Origin: an uncultured Collinsella sp.
GTDB taxonomy: Bacteria > Actinomycetota > Coriobacteriia > Coriobacteriales > Coriobacteriaceae
Assembly (NCBI GenBank): GCA_902490405.1
Contig: CABUDS010000005.1
Coordinates: 1-64,000 of the forward strand
DNA length: 64,000 bases
Direction of reading: 5' to 3'
The notes below the pieces were generated by a model. It made no database searches, had not been told where the DNA came from, and saw only the letters and a list, made by a program, of their open reading frames with translations. Shown here one piece after another: positions 52,660 to 62,160 of the stretch (within the stretch, counting starts at the first letter, position 1; each line of letters starts with the position of its first letter). The translations under genes and the position numbers were made by a program.

Positions 52660-53487
52660 ATGCAGACTTACGAATCAGACGCCAACATCGGCAACATTAA
52701 GATTCTCGCTGTCGATATGGACAAGACGTTACTGACCGACGAGCGCGTGCTGCCTCAGGGCCTCGACGAGCGCCTGGACAAGCTCGCCGAGGCTGGCATC
52801 GTGTTCTGCCCCGCCAGCGGACGCCCCGCCCCCAAACTCGAGGAGATGTTTGAGGACATCAAGAGCCGCATCGCTTTTTGCCCCGATAACGGCGCGTGCG
52901 TTATCTACCGCGGCAACTATATCTATAAGAGCACTATCGACGTGGCGCTGTATCAGCAGGTCTTGAGCCGCGCCTCGGAGGATTCGCGCGCTGTCCCCGT
53001 CCTGTGCTGCTTCGACGAGTTCTATGTACTTGCCCGCGATCATCAATACCACGACGAGATCAGCGTCTACTACAACACGATCAACTACGTCGATAGCTTT
53101 GAGGGCATTGACATCGAGTCTAACAAGATTTCGATCTTCTTCCCCGCCTACGACGCCGAGCCAGCGTTTCGCGAGGACTACAGCCCCGAGTTCTCGGACA
53201 AACTCTACGTCACCAATGCGGGCCGCGAGTGGATCGACTTTATGAATCTGGGCGTCGACAAGGGGTCGGGCGTAGCACATCTCTGCGAGCGCCTGGGCAT
53301 CGATATCGCCGACGCCGCTGCCGTGGGCGATACGTACAACGACATCCCCATGCTTGAGCGCGTCGGTCACAGCTTTATCGTGGACAATGCCGAGGAGCAT
53401 ATGAACGCGCATGCCAAGTGGCGTATTCCGAGCAACAACGACGGGGGCGTACTGACGCTCATCGACGCTATCTTGGCGGCTCGGTAA
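52660..53487 (+). CDS. Cof-type HAD hydrolase
   Basis: 275 residues of the Cof/IIB HAD branch. Motif I is VDMDKTLLTDE, the Thr/Ser region is CPASGRP, the Lys motif DKGSGVAHL, and the final Asp motif AVGDTYNDIPMLE. A large alpha/beta cap lies between. Such enzymes dephosphorylate sugar phosphates or flavin/pyridoxal phosphates; the substrate cannot be named. AAAGG precedes the ATG. Followed by A-family element copy 3 and a strong terminator. Confidence 0.88.
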   Translation: MQTYESDANIGNIKILAVDMDKTLLTDERVLPQGLDERLDKLAEAGIVFCPASGRPAPKLEEMFEDIKSRIAFCPDNGACVIYRGNYIYKSTIDVALYQQVLSRASEDSRAVPVLCCFDEFYVLARDHQYHDEISVYYNTINYVDSFEGIDIESNKISIFFPAYDAEPAFREDYSPEFSDKLYVTNAGREWIDFMNLGVDKGSGVAHLCERLGIDIADAAAVGDTYNDIPMLERVGHSFIVDNAEEHMNAHAKWRIPSNNDGGVLTLIDAILAAR

Positions 53488-53502
53488 CGTGGCACGTCGG
53501 AC

Positions 53503-53624
53503 CTGGCCGGGCGGCGCGGATTAGTTTTTCGTTCGGTCAGGTCCTGGGCTCGCTCGGAAAGCACATTAAGTGCTTTCCGGCTCGTGCGGAATCTACGAAA
53601 AACTAATCCGCGCCGCCCGGCCAG
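53503..53624 (+). repeat. Large palindrome, family A copy 3
   Basis: Perfect 29-base outer arms (53503-53531 with 53596-53624), GC-rich and unlike those of copies 1 and 2. The core is nearly identical to copy 2: TTCGGTCAGGTCCTGG, loop word GCACATTAAGTGC, GGCTCGTGCGGAATCTA. Downstream bases 53628-53685 share TAGGTTT and AGATACTTAGCT wording with the flank of copy 2. Confidence 0.9.
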
Positions 53625-53695
53625 ATCCTAGGTTTACTTTCCTGCCGCCAAGATGGCGTCTTGAGTGTCTAGATACTTAGCTGAAATGATTTGAG

Positions 53696-53732
53696 CAGAG
53701 GGGAGCCCCTTGTTGGAAGGGGCTCCCCTCTG
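53696..53732 (+). terminator. Strong intrinsic terminator after the Cof-type HAD gene
   Basis: CAGAGGGGAGCCCC/GGGGCTCCCCTCTG perfect 14-base stem followed by TTTTGG. A second hairpin TGGGACAAA/TTTGTCCCA lies at 53745-53775. Confidence 0.9.
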
Positions 53733-53744
53733 TTTTGGTTACTG

Positions 53745-53775
53745 TGGGACAAATTAATCAGTAGTGTTTGTCCCA
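53745..53775. repeat. Hairpin TGGGACAAA/TTTGTCCCA
   Basis: Nine-base perfect arms with a 13-base loop downstream of polA (minus strand) and after the plus-strand terminator. It belongs loosely to the GGGACA-type hairpins (families E and F). Confidence 0.5.
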
Positions 53776-53832
53776 AATCTTAAGTATGTGGGGGCTTGCG
53801 TCTTGGGCGAGCTTGCCTTACGGAGTGCTTCC

Positions 53833-56583
53833 CTATTTCGCGTCGGCCCAGGTTATGCCGGTGCTGGCTTCGGCGATCAACGGTACGCGGAGGTCTACTA
53901 CGTGTTCCATGACGTCGCGGACCATGGTGGTTAGGCGCTCGACTTCGTTGACGGGGCACTCAAAGTCCAGTTCGTCGTGTACCTGCAAGATCATGTGGGC
54001 GGCAAAACCCTCTTCTTCCAGGCGGCGGCTCACGCGGGCCATGGCGATCTTGATGATGTCGGCCGCGGTGCCCTGCATGGGGTGGTTCATGGCCGTGCGC
54101 TCGCCAAAGCCGCGGAGTTGCGGGTTTTTGACCTTGAGCTCGGGAATATGGCGTCTGCGGCCATACATGGTCTCGGCATAGCCCGTCTGCTTGGCTCGCG
54201 CCACCACATTGTCGAGGAACGTGCGCACGCCCGGGTAGGCCTCGTAGTAGCGATCGATCATATCGCGCGCCTCGGCCATCGAGATGTGCAGCGACTGCGA
54301 CAGACCATAGGCCTGCTGACCGTACACGATGCCAAAGTTCACGGCCTTGGCGCGGCTACGCAGGTCGGGTGTCACCTCGGACACCGGCACGCCAAATACG
54401 CGCGCGGCCGTCTCGGCATGGAAGTCCTCGCCCTCGTTGAAGGCGCGCACCAGGTGCTCGTCACCCGAAAGATGCGCGAGCAGGCGCAGCTCGATCTGCG
54501 AGTAGTCCACCGCCAAAAAGACGCTGCCCTCGCCCGCCGAGAACGCCGTCTTGACGGTACGCCCCAGCTCCGAGCGCGTCGGAATGTTTTGCAGATTGGG
54601 GTCGCTCGAGGACAGACGCCCCGTCGCGGTGATGGTCTGGTTGTACGTGGTGTGCACACGCCCGTCACCACGGCGCAGCGGGCCCAGCGTGTCCAGATAG
54701 GTCGACTTAATCTTGGACTTCTCACGCCAGTCCAAAATCAGGCGCACGATCTCGTGGTCGCGGGCAAGGTCGCTCAGCACCTTGGCGTTGGTCGAATAGT
54801 AGCCGCGCTTGGTCTTTTTGAGGCCCTTGGTCGGAAGTCCCATAACATCAAACAGCACGTGCGAGAGTTGCATGGGGCTGCCGATGTTAAAGGTCTCGTC
54901 GCCGGCCAGGTCGCGAATGCTGCGCTCGACCTCGGCAATCTGGGTCGCCAGGCCCTCGGACAGACTGTGCAGGCGGTCGGGGTCCACAAGCATGCCCGCG
55001 CGCTCCATCTTGGCAAGCACCGGCACAAGCGGCATCTCGATGCCGTCGAACACATTGGCGGCATTCTCACGGGCCATGCACTCGCGCAACGGCGCCACGA
55101 GCGCCAACGTCAGGGCCGCAGTACGGGCGGCAGACGCCGGAGCGTCCTCACCAGCACCCTCTGCGCCGCGCGCCGCAGGCAGCGCCATCTGCAGATACGT
55201 ATCGGCCAGATACACCTCGTCAAACTCGGAGCGGTCGGAATCCAGCAGATAGGCAGCGACCACGGTATCGAAGATACGCGTGGAATCGACAGCGAGCGGA
55301 TCCATGAGCTCGAGCTCAGAAGAATCGATGGGCGAAAGCTCATGCAGGAGTGCCTTCATATCCGGGCTCGCCACGCGGCCCTCCATAAACAGACGTGCGA
55401 GCACGCCGGCAATCACGCCGTGGACGAGGTTGAAGCCCTCAACCTCAGCCGCCGCACCGCCGTCGCCCTCCTCGAGCGAGAACAGGCCCTTGGACGTCGC
55501 CAACCACAGCGTGCGCGTCAGTCCAAAGAGCGCGCCCTCTTCCTTGTCGTCGTCCACCACGGCGGCGACCCACTCGCCGGCATCAATCGCGCGGGAGACC
55601 TCATCTGCAACGGCACCAAGCGCGTCAGTATCGCCGGCGGCTGCGCGCAAAACGGCGGGCATCTCAAACGTGCTGGCAGTGGCAGCAGCGCCACCCTCGC
55701 CGCCGATCAGCGCCAAGAAACGGTTCTGCATGGCGGTGATACCAAGCGTACCCAGCGCCGCAGACACCTCGTCGGCAGAAAACGCCGGGAAAGACGTCGC
55801 CTCAAAATCGAGCTCAACGGGCGCATCGGTGCGGATGGTCGCCACCTTACGGCTCAGCAGCGCGTCGTCGATGTGTGCGCGCAGGTTTTCGCCCATCTTG
55901 CCCTTGACCTCATCGGCGTGTGCGATGACCTCGTCCAGGCTACCGTACTGCGCAATGAGCGCGCTCGCCTTTTTGGGGCCGATGCCCGGCACGCCGGGGA
56001 TGTTATCGGACGTATCGCCCTTCAGACCATAAAAGTCGGGCACGAGCGCCGGCGTGATGCCGTGATACAGATCGTCCACGCTCTCGGGCGTCATGATCGC
56101 CACGTCGGACAGGCCCTTGCGGGTCGAGACCACGTTGACGTGCTCGGTCACGAGCTGATACATATCGCGATCACCGGTCACCAGCAGCATGTCACAGCCG
56201 GCCTGCTCGCCCAAGCGCGCCATAGTGCCCAGGATGTCATCGCCTTCCCAGCCCTCGGACTGCAAAATTGGCACGTTGAGCGCGGCGAGCAGCTCCTTAA
56301 TCATGGGAAACTGTGCGTGCAGATCGGGGTCCATGGGCGGGCGCTGAGCCTTGTACTGCGGCAGCATCTCCATGCGCACGCGCGGCTTGCCCTTATCAAA
56401 TGCCACGACCACACCGTCGGGGTTAAAGGCATCGATCATCTTGAGGAACATATTCAAAAAGCCAAAGATCGCGTTGGTGGGACGACCGTCCGGCGCGTTC
56501 ATGGTGGGCGGCACGGCGTGGAAGGCGCGGTGCATGAGCGAGTTGCCGTCGATGACGGCAAAGGTACGGCGCTTGTCAGACAT
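53833..56583 (-). CDS. polA: DNA polymerase I
   Basis: 916 residues. The N-terminal 5'-3' exonuclease (about 1-290) has FDKGKPRVR and SEGWEGDDILGT, then the GLKGDTSDNIPGVPGIGPKKA helix-hairpin-helix region. The polymerase domain (about 540-916) has motif A DYSQIELRLLAHL, O helix RAKAVNFGIVYGQQAYGLSQ and motif C QVHDELDFE. The middle region (about 310-500) keeps a 3'-5' exonuclease-like fold but lacks the DxE metal motif, so proofreading is probably lost. ATG at 56583 behind GAGGTATTCAAT. Convergent with the HAD gene. Confidence 0.95.
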   Translation of the reverse strand: MSDKRRTFAVIDGNSLMHRAFHAVPPTMNAPDGRPTNAIFGFLNMFLKMIDAFNPDGVVVAFDKGKPRVRMEMLPQYKAQRPPMDPDLHAQFPMIKELLAALNVPILQSEGWEGDDILGTMARLGEQAGCDMLLVTGDRDMYQLVTEHVNVVSTRKGLSDVAIMTPESVDDLYHGITPALVPDFYGLKGDTSDNIPGVPGIGPKKASALIAQYGSLDEVIAHADEVKGKMGENLRAHIDDALLSRKVATIRTDAPVELDFEATSFPAFSADEVSAALGTLGITAMQNRFLALIGGEGGAAATASTFEMPAVLRAAAGDTDALGAVADEVSRAIDAGEWVAAVVDDDKEEGALFGLTRTLWLATSKGLFSLEEGDGGAAAEVEGFNLVHGVIAGVLARLFMEGRVASPDMKALLHELSPIDSSELELMDPLAVDSTRIFDTVVAAYLLDSDRSEFDEVYLADTYLQMALPAARGAEGAGEDAPASAARTAALTLALVAPLRECMARENAANVFDGIEMPLVPVLAKMERAGMLVDPDRLHSLSEGLATQIAEVERSIRDLAGDETFNIGSPMQLSHVLFDVMGLPTKGLKKTKRGYYSTNAKVLSDLARDHEIVRLILDWREKSKIKSTYLDTLGPLRRGDGRVHTTYNQTITATGRLSSSDPNLQNIPTRSELGRTVKTAFSAGEGSVFLAVDYSQIELRLLAHLSGDEHLVRAFNEGEDFHAETAARVFGVPVSEVTPDLRSRAKAVNFGIVYGQQAYGLSQSLHISMAEARDMIDRYYEAYPGVRTFLDNVVARAKQTGYAETMYGRRRHIPELKVKNPQLRGFGERTAMNHPMQGTAADIIKIAMARVSRRLEEEGFAAHMILQVHDELDFECPVNEVERLTTMVRDVMEHVVDLRVPLIAEASTGITWADAK

Positions 56584-56749
56584 ATTGAATACCTCGCTTT
56601 GGGCTGGGCACGGTTTGCTCACTCCAGTTTACACGCTCCCCGCCCCACGGCCACCGCACATCAGGCTTCCCTGCCGTCGCGGGCCCGAGCGTGATACGAT
56701 GGCTCACGGTACATCAACCAGCACGATCGATCCGAAAGGAGCCTGCGTC

Positions 56750-58147
56750 ATGGAGCGTCCCTGCGCATGGAAAAAGTACACGCCACAGCAGATCGAGGAG
56801 CTCGAGGAGCTTTGCCGCGGCTATAAGCAGTTTTTGAGCGAGAACAAGACCGAGCGCCTGTGCGTCAAGACCGGTATCAAGATGGCCGAGGAGGCGGGCT
56901 ACGTCAATCTGGAGACCGTGATTGCCGAGGGCCGCGCGCTCAAGGCCGGCGACAAGGTGTACGCCGCCAATCACGGCAAGGACCTCATGCTCGTCAACCT
57001 GGGCACCGCCCCGCTCGAGCAGGGCTTTAACATCCTGGGCGCCCACGTGGACTCGCCGCGCCTGGACCTCAAGCAGAACCCCGCCTTCGAGGCCGGCGAC
57101 ATGGCTTATCTCGACACGCACTACTATGGCGGCGTCAAGAGCTACCACTGGGTCGCTTCCCCGCTCGCACTCGTAGGCGTCATCTGCAAAAAGGACGGCA
57201 CCACCGTCGACATCAACATCGGTGACAAGGCCGACGACCCGGTCTTTACCATCTCCGACCTGCTGATCCACCTCTCGAGCGAGCAGATGGCCAAGCCCGC
57301 CAAGGACGCCGTCGACGCCGAGATCCTCGACGTGATCGTGGGCGGCCGCCCCGTCAAGTTTGACGAGGACGACAAGGACGCCCCCAAGGAGCCCGTCAAG
57401 CAGATGTTCCTGGACATCCTCAAGGAGCAGTACGACGTCGAGGAGGAGGACTTCCTCTCCGCCGAGATCGAGGTCGTGCCCGCCGGCCCCGCCCGCGACA
57501 TGGGCCTCGACCGCTCCATGATCTTGGGCTATGGCCACGACGACCGCGTCTGTGCCTACCCCTCCATGCTCGCCCAGATCAACGTCGCCAACGTGGAGCG
57601 CACGAGCATCACGCTCATTGTCGACAAGGAGGAGATCGGCTCCGTGGGCGCCACCGGCATGACGAGCCGCTTCTTCGAGAACACCGTCGCCGAGATCATG
57701 ACGCTCGCCGGCGAGGATAGCCCGCTGGCCCTGCGCCGCGCGCTCGCCCGCAGCCGCATGCTCTCCTCTGACGTGTCTGCCGGCTTCGACCCGGGCTATG
57801 CCGGCAAGTTCGAGACCAAGAACGCAGCCTTCATGGGTCGCGGCCTGTGCTTTAACAAGTACACGGGCAGCCGCGGCAAGGGCGGCTCCAACGACGCCGA
57901 CGCCGAGTATGTGGCCCTCATCCGCGACATCATGGACGAGGCCGGCGTGGACTTCCAGACCTGCGAGCTCGGCCGCGTCAACGCGGGCGGCGGCGGCACC
58001 ATCGCCTACATCATGGCCAAGTACGGCATGAACGTCATCGACTCCGGCGTTGCCGTCCTGTCCATGCACGCCCTGTGGGAGGTCGCCAACAAGGCCGACA
58101 TCTACGAGGCCTACCGCGGCTACAAGGCCTTCCTCGAGCGCGCCTAA
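56750..58147 (+). CDS. M18 family aminopeptidase
   Basis: 465 residues; zinc aminopeptidase acting on N-terminal residues (often Asp/Glu) of peptides in the cytoplasm. Metal ligands are seen in GAHVDSPRLDL (His, Asp), VDKEEIGSVGATG (Glu pair), and near the C terminus SMHALWEVANKADI (His). Length fits the M18/aminopeptidase I family. GAAAGGAG precedes the ATG at 56750. Divergent from polA and followed by a D-family repeat. Confidence 0.92.
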   Translation: MERPCAWKKYTPQQIEELEELCRGYKQFLSENKTERLCVKTGIKMAEEAGYVNLETVIAEGRALKAGDKVYAANHGKDLMLVNLGTAPLEQGFNILGAHVDSPRLDLKQNPAFEAGDMAYLDTHYYGGVKSYHWVASPLALVGVICKKDGTTVDINIGDKADDPVFTISDLLIHLSSEQMAKPAKDAVDAEILDVIVGGRPVKFDEDDKDAPKEPVKQMFLDILKEQYDVEEEDFLSAEIEVVPAGPARDMGLDRSMILGYGHDDRVCAYPSMLAQINVANVERTSITLIVDKEEIGSVGATGMTSRFFENTVAEIMTLAGEDSPLALRRALARSRMLSSDVSAGFDPGYAGKFETKNAAFMGRGLCFNKYTGSRGKGGSNDADAEYVALIRDIMDEAGVDFQTCELGRVNAGGGGTIAYIMAKYGMNVIDSGVAVLSMHALWEVANKADIYEAYRGYKAFLERA

Positions 58148-58160
58148 CCAACCCTTCATC

Positions 58161-58227
58161 AGTTGCGGTGAAATACGGACTAAACTGGCCCCTAAACGGC
58201 CAAAACAGACCGTATTCCACCGCAACT
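58161..58227. repeat. 67-bp palindromic element, family D copy 3
   Basis: Arms AGTTGCGGTGAAATACGGAC and complement (one mismatch), inner stem TGGCC/GGCCA and AAAAC ahead of the right arm. It fills the gap between the M18 peptidase and yaaA. Confidence 0.85.
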
Positions 58228-58250
58228 TCTTTTTTGGCAGAGGAGAGTCC

Positions 58251-59060
58251 ATGCTGCAGGTCATCATTTCGCCCGCCAAGCAGATGCGTACGGCCCAAGA
58301 TGCTTTTGAAGTCCTGGGCATTCCACCTTTTGCGCGCGAGACGACTCGCCTCCACCGCGCACTGCTAGATATCGAACGAAATGAAGGCAGCGGCGGCCTG
58401 CAGGCGCTATGGAACGTGAGTGACAAACTGCTGGGGCCTTGCCTCAACACCCTGCATGAATTTGGGCCCATCCTGAAAAACGGCGATCTCGACAATCCCG
58501 CACTCGCCCGTCACCTCTCCCCTGCCGTCATGTCCTACCACGGCATTCAATACCAGAGTATGGCGCCCGAGGTGATGGATTCCGCGCAGCTCGCATGGCT
58601 GCAAGACCATCTGTGGATCCTCTCGGGCCTTTACGGATGCGTACGCCCTTTTCATGCCGTTGAACCGTATCGACTGGAGATGGGCGCGAAGCTTGCCGTC
58701 GACGATGCCCGAGACCTCTACGCGTTTTGGGGTGACAAGCTCGCACGGGCCATCGCTCCGGCGGGCTCCAACATCACGATCGTCAACCTCGCCAGCATAG
58801 AGTATGCCAAAGCCGTTCTGCCCTGCCTCGCGTGCGACGCCACGGCCGTCACATGTCTCTTTGGCGAAGGCATTCGCAACGGCAAGCCCATCCAGCGTTC
58901 GACCGCCAGCAAAAAGGCGCGCGGCTCCATGGTGCGCTGGATGGCAGAAAACAAGCTCGAGGATGTAAGCGGGCTCACCGCGTTCAATGTTGGCTATCGC
59001 CACTTTCCCGAGCTTTCAAATAAAAACACTTTGGTCTTCCTGAACGAACAGGCCTTGTAG
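58251..59060 (+). CDS. yaaA: Peroxide stress protein YaaA family
   Basis: 269 residues of the DUF328/UPF0246 family. ISPAKQM at the N terminus is the hallmark; GLYGCVRPFHAVEPYRLEM, FWGDKLARAI and NLASIEYAKAV follow in the usual order. In E. coli YaaA limits free iron and oxidative DNA damage during peroxide stress. GGAGAG precedes the ATG. It may be co-transcribed with the M18 gene unless the D element stops transcription. Confidence 0.9.
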   Translation: MLQVIISPAKQMRTAQDAFEVLGIPPFARETTRLHRALLDIERNEGSGGLQALWNVSDKLLGPCLNTLHEFGPILKNGDLDNPALARHLSPAVMSYHGIQYQSMAPEVMDSAQLAWLQDHLWILSGLYGCVRPFHAVEPYRLEMGAKLAVDDARDLYAFWGDKLARAIAPAGSNITIVNLASIEYAKAVLPCLACDATAVTCLFGEGIRNGKPIQRSTASKKARGSMVRWMAENKLEDVSGLTAFNVGYRHFPELSNKNTLVFLNEQAL

Positions 59061-59100
59061 GACCACCGCTACTTTTGAATGTGCCGCCTAAGCACGGCGC

Positions 59101-59616
59101 CTATTCCGCCAAGCCGTCGGCTTTGGCAATTTCATTTGTCGAGCCGTCCTGATAGGTAATCTTGACGTGCTCAACCTCGGACACCGCAACACCCGACGGG
59201 GGCTTCAGGCGCCATTCCGTCAGCGCAATGTCCATGGTCGTGGGAACGTCCCCCTGATCTTTGAGCTCGACCGACAGCGTCTTAAGCGACGCATCGAAGG
59301 TCACGCGCTCGATCTCTTCACCAGGAATGGATCCACCACTCAGCTGCAATTGCACAAACTCGTCGCGCGGATACCAATAGTCGCCCGGCGCGGCCACCGT
59401 GTTGCCGTCAGAGACCTTCATCGTCATAATCGGTAGGCTATCATCAGCCTCAAACTCCCAGGAAGCGCCGCCGCGACCACCAAACGTCCAGATACAACAG
59501 GCAATCACCATCACGACAAGGATCGCAAAGCCAATTGCGACCAGTCCATGATGGGCACGGCCCTCCTCGGCCGATACATCCCATTGCGTCTCTCGATATA
59601 GATGCTTGTCTTCCAT
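59101..59616 (-). CDS. Hypothetical membrane-anchored protein
   Basis: 171 residues. One predicted membrane helix (about 25-47, LVAIGFAILVVMVIACCIW) follows a cytoplasmic N terminus of about 25 residues; the remaining 120 residues are beta-rich and probably outside. No family is recognised. GGGGAGG precedes the ATG. It is convergent with yaaA and divergent from thiC. A role in the envelope is the only inference supported. Confidence 0.65.
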   Translation of the reverse strand: MEDKHLYRETQWDVSAEEGRAHHGLVAIGFAILVVMVIACCIWTFGGRGGASWEFEADDSLPIMTMKVSDGNTVAAPGDYWYPRDEFVQLQLSGGSIPGEEIERVTFDASLKTLSVELKDQGDVPTTMDIALTEWRLKPPSGVAVSEVEHVKITYQDGSTNEIAKADGLAE

Positions 59617-59666
59617 GTTCGCCTCCCCATGGGCATGCTCATCGCGTCAATCGTACCCATTCAGGC

Positions 59667-59672
59667 TATACT
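59667..59672 (+). promoter_or_regulatory. Candidate -10 box of thiC
   Basis: TATACT about 20 bases before the riboswitch; the matching -35 region (GCGTCA) is weak. Confidence 0.4.
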
Positions 59673-59687
59673 TGAGCCCACCACATA

Positions 59688-59779
59688 AACGGGGAGCTTG
59701 CAGGACAAGACGGCAGGCTGAGACTGGGCGCGCCCGCCCTGACCCGCAAACCTGATATGGGTAATGCCAACGAAGGGAG
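59688..59779 (+). promoter_or_regulatory. TPP riboswitch (THI element)
   Basis: The conserved segments GGCTGAGA (59716-59723) and CTGATATGGGTAATGCCAAC (59753-59772) with the closing GAAGGGAG are present in order. The 5' strand CGGGGAGC should pair with the 3' end in P1. The GGGAG at the 3' end doubles as the thiC ribosome-binding site, so thiamine pyrophosphate probably represses translation by sequestering it. Confidence 0.95.
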
Positions 59780-59787
59780 CCGTGCCA

Positions 59788-61122
59788 ATGAGCACACAGA
59801 CCGAGCCCAAACTCGTCACGCAAATCGACTTCGCCCGCGCCGGGCAGATCACGCCGCAGATGAAGGAGGTTGCCGAGCGCGAGCATCGCGACCCCGAGTA
59901 CATCCGCGAGCGCGTGGCAGACGGCCGCATCGCCATTCCCGCCAACATCGTGCACATCAAAAAGGGCATGCGCGCCTTTGGCGTCGGTGAGGGGCTGTCC
60001 ACCAAGGTCAACGTCAACCTGGGCATCTCGGGCGACAAGGCCGATGCCGCCGAGGAGTGGAAGAAGGTCAAGATCGCCGAGGACTTTGGCGCCGACGCCA
60101 TCATGGACCTCTCCAACTCGGGCAAGACACGCCAGTTCCGCCAGCAGCTCATCGACGAGACGCCGCTCATGGTGGGCACCGTCCCCATGTACGACGCCAT
60201 CGGCTACATGGAAAAGCCACTGGTCAAGCTGACCAAGGACGACCTGTTCGAGGTCGTGCGCGCGCATGCCGAGGACGGCGTGGACTTTATGACCATCCAC
60301 TGCGGCATCAACAAATCGGTCACCAAGACCTTTAAGGAGACCGGCCGCCTGATGAACATCGTGAGCCGCGGCGGCTCGCTGCTGTTTGGATGGATGGAGG
60401 TCACCGGCAACGAAAACCCCTTCTACGAGTACTTTGACGAGCTGCTCGAGATCTGCCACGAGTACGACGTGACCATCTCGCTCGGCGACTCCTGCCGCCC
60501 GGGTTGTCTCTACGACTCCAACGACGCCACCGAGACCGCCGAGATGATTGAGCTCGGCAAGCTGTGCAAGCGCGCCTGGGCCGCCGGCGTCCAGGTTATG
60601 GTCGAGGGGCCGGGCCACATGGCGCTCGACGAGATCGCCGCCAACATGAAGTTGCAAAAGCGTCTGTGCCACAACGCCCCGTTCTATGTGCTCGGGCCGC
60701 TGGTGACCGATATTGGCGTGGGTTATGACCACATCACCGCAGCCATCGGTGGCGCCATCTCCGCGAGCTCGGGTGCCGACTTTTTGTGCTACGTGACACC
60801 GGCAGAGCACCTATGCCTGCCTAACGCCCAGGATGTGCTCGATGGCCTCATGGCCACCAAGATCGCCGCACACGCCGCCGACATCGCCAAGAAGGTTCCC
60901 CACGCCCGCGACATGGACGACAAGATGGGCCAGGCACGCCGTAAGCTCGACTGGGACGCCATGTGGAAGTGCGCGCTCGACCCGGTTACGGGCAAGAAGC
61001 GCTACGAGGAGTCCCCCGCCGCCACCGAGGGCACTTGCACCATGTGTGGCAAGATGTGTGCCGTCCGTACCGTTAACAAGGTGTTCGAAGGCACGACGAT
61101 CGACCTCGGCATGGAGGACTAG
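59788..61122 (+). CDS. thiC: Phosphomethylpyrimidine synthase
   Basis: 444 residues; radical SAM enzyme that rearranges AIR to HMP phosphate for the thiamine pyrimidine. The C-terminal CTMCGKMCAVR carries the CX2CX4C 4Fe-4S motif. EGPGHMALDEI, LGDSCRPGCLYDSND and the substrate-binding HCGINKSV segment are present. The short form without the long N-terminal extension is typical of anaerobes. Start ATG 59788 follows the riboswitch ribosome-binding site. thiD follows after 190 bases. Confidence 0.97.
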   Translation: MSTQTEPKLVTQIDFARAGQITPQMKEVAEREHRDPEYIRERVADGRIAIPANIVHIKKGMRAFGVGEGLSTKVNVNLGISGDKADAAEEWKKVKIAEDFGADAIMDLSNSGKTRQFRQQLIDETPLMVGTVPMYDAIGYMEKPLVKLTKDDLFEVVRAHAEDGVDFMTIHCGINKSVTKTFKETGRLMNIVSRGGSLLFGWMEVTGNENPFYEYFDELLEICHEYDVTISLGDSCRPGCLYDSNDATETAEMIELGKLCKRAWAAGVQVMVEGPGHMALDEIAANMKLQKRLCHNAPFYVLGPLVTDIGVGYDHITAAIGGAISASSGADFLCYVTPAEHLCLPNAQDVLDGLMATKIAAHAADIAKKVPHARDMDDKMGQARRKLDWDAMWKCALDPVTGKKRYEESPAATEGTCTMCGKMCAVRTVNKVFEGTTIDLGMED

Positions 61123-61314
61123 CCTTATCGCCGCGATTCGCCGCGATCGCCTATAGGCTCACCGCAGCACCTGCCAATTGTTAACTTGTGAACATTTGCC
61201 TGCATTTGCGTAAAAATTGCATCTCGCGCCCGGGTTCGGCATATCGCCGGCCTGGGCATCTTTATAATGCGGGGTAAAAGACCCATTTGAATCCGACCGG
61301 ACAAGGGAGCGAAC

Positions 61315-62145
61315 ATGGATCGCAGTAAGGTACCCGCCGTTCTATCCATCGCAGGATCCGATTCCAGCGGTGGCGCCGGCATTCAGGCAGACATTAAGAC
61401 CATCACGGCGCACCGTCTGTATGCCGAGACAGCCATCACCGCTATCACCGCACAAAACACGCTCGGTGTCACCGCCGTGCAGAATATCTCTCCCGATATC
61501 GTCGCTGCGCAAATTGACGCCGTCTTTGACGATATTCGCCCCAACGCGGTCAAAATCGGCATGGTTTCGTCCACCGAGATTATCGAAGTTATCGCCGACC
61601 GCCTGAGCGCATGGAACGCAACCAACGTGGTCGTCGACCCCGTTATGGTCGCCACTTCGGGCGCTCGCCTCATTGCCGAGGATGCCGCCGAGGCGCTCAC
61701 GCGTCGCCTGTTCCCGCTGGCGACCGTCATCACGCCCAACATTCCCGAGGCCATGGCGCTGCTCGACTACGAGGTCGATTCCGAGCGCACGCAGCAAAAC
61801 GCCGCCATGCTCCTCACCCGCCGCTTTGGCTGCGCATCCCTCGTTAAGGGCGGGCATTTTGTCAACGAGGCCAATGATGTGCTGGCAGAGCCCGCGCCGC
61901 TCGATGACGAGGGCAACCACCTGGGCGATCCGCTCACCACATGGTTCCGCCACAAGCGCATCGAGACCGACAACACGCATGGCACCGGTTGTACGCTTTC
62001 GTCCGCCATCGCCTGCGCGCTGGCCCAGGGCATGGATCTTGCCGACGCCGTCAACGCCGGCAAGGCCTACCTAACCGGCGCTCTCGCCGCCGGCTTTGAC
62101 ATGGGCAAAGGTTCCGGCCCCGTTAATCACATGTGGCAGTATTAA
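61315..62145 (+). CDS. thiD: Hydroxymethylpyrimidine/phosphomethylpyrimidine kinase
   Basis: 276 residues of the ribokinase-like fold. Phosphorylates HMP and HMP-P. Substrate loop SIAGSDSSGGAGIQAD, VVDPVMVATSG, TPNIPEA and the anion hole TDNTHGTGCTLSSAIA are all diagnostic. GGGAGCG precedes the ATG. It lies 190 bases after thiC, with an AT-rich promoter-like stretch between (61180-61215), so it may have its own promoter as well. thiE and thiM are not in the window. Confidence 0.95.
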   Translation: MDRSKVPAVLSIAGSDSSGGAGIQADIKTITAHRLYAETAITAITAQNTLGVTAVQNISPDIVAAQIDAVFDDIRPNAVKIGMVSSTEIIEVIADRLSAWNATNVVVDPVMVATSGARLIAEDAAEALTRRLFPLATVITPNIPEAMALLDYEVDSERTQQNAAMLLTRRFGCASLVKGGHFVNEANDVLAEPAPLDDEGNHLGDPLTTWFRHKRIETDNTHGTGCTLSSAIACALAQGMDLADAVNAGKAYLTGALAAGFDMGKGSGPVNHMWQY

Positions 62146-62160
62146 GATTCGCAGCCCAAA

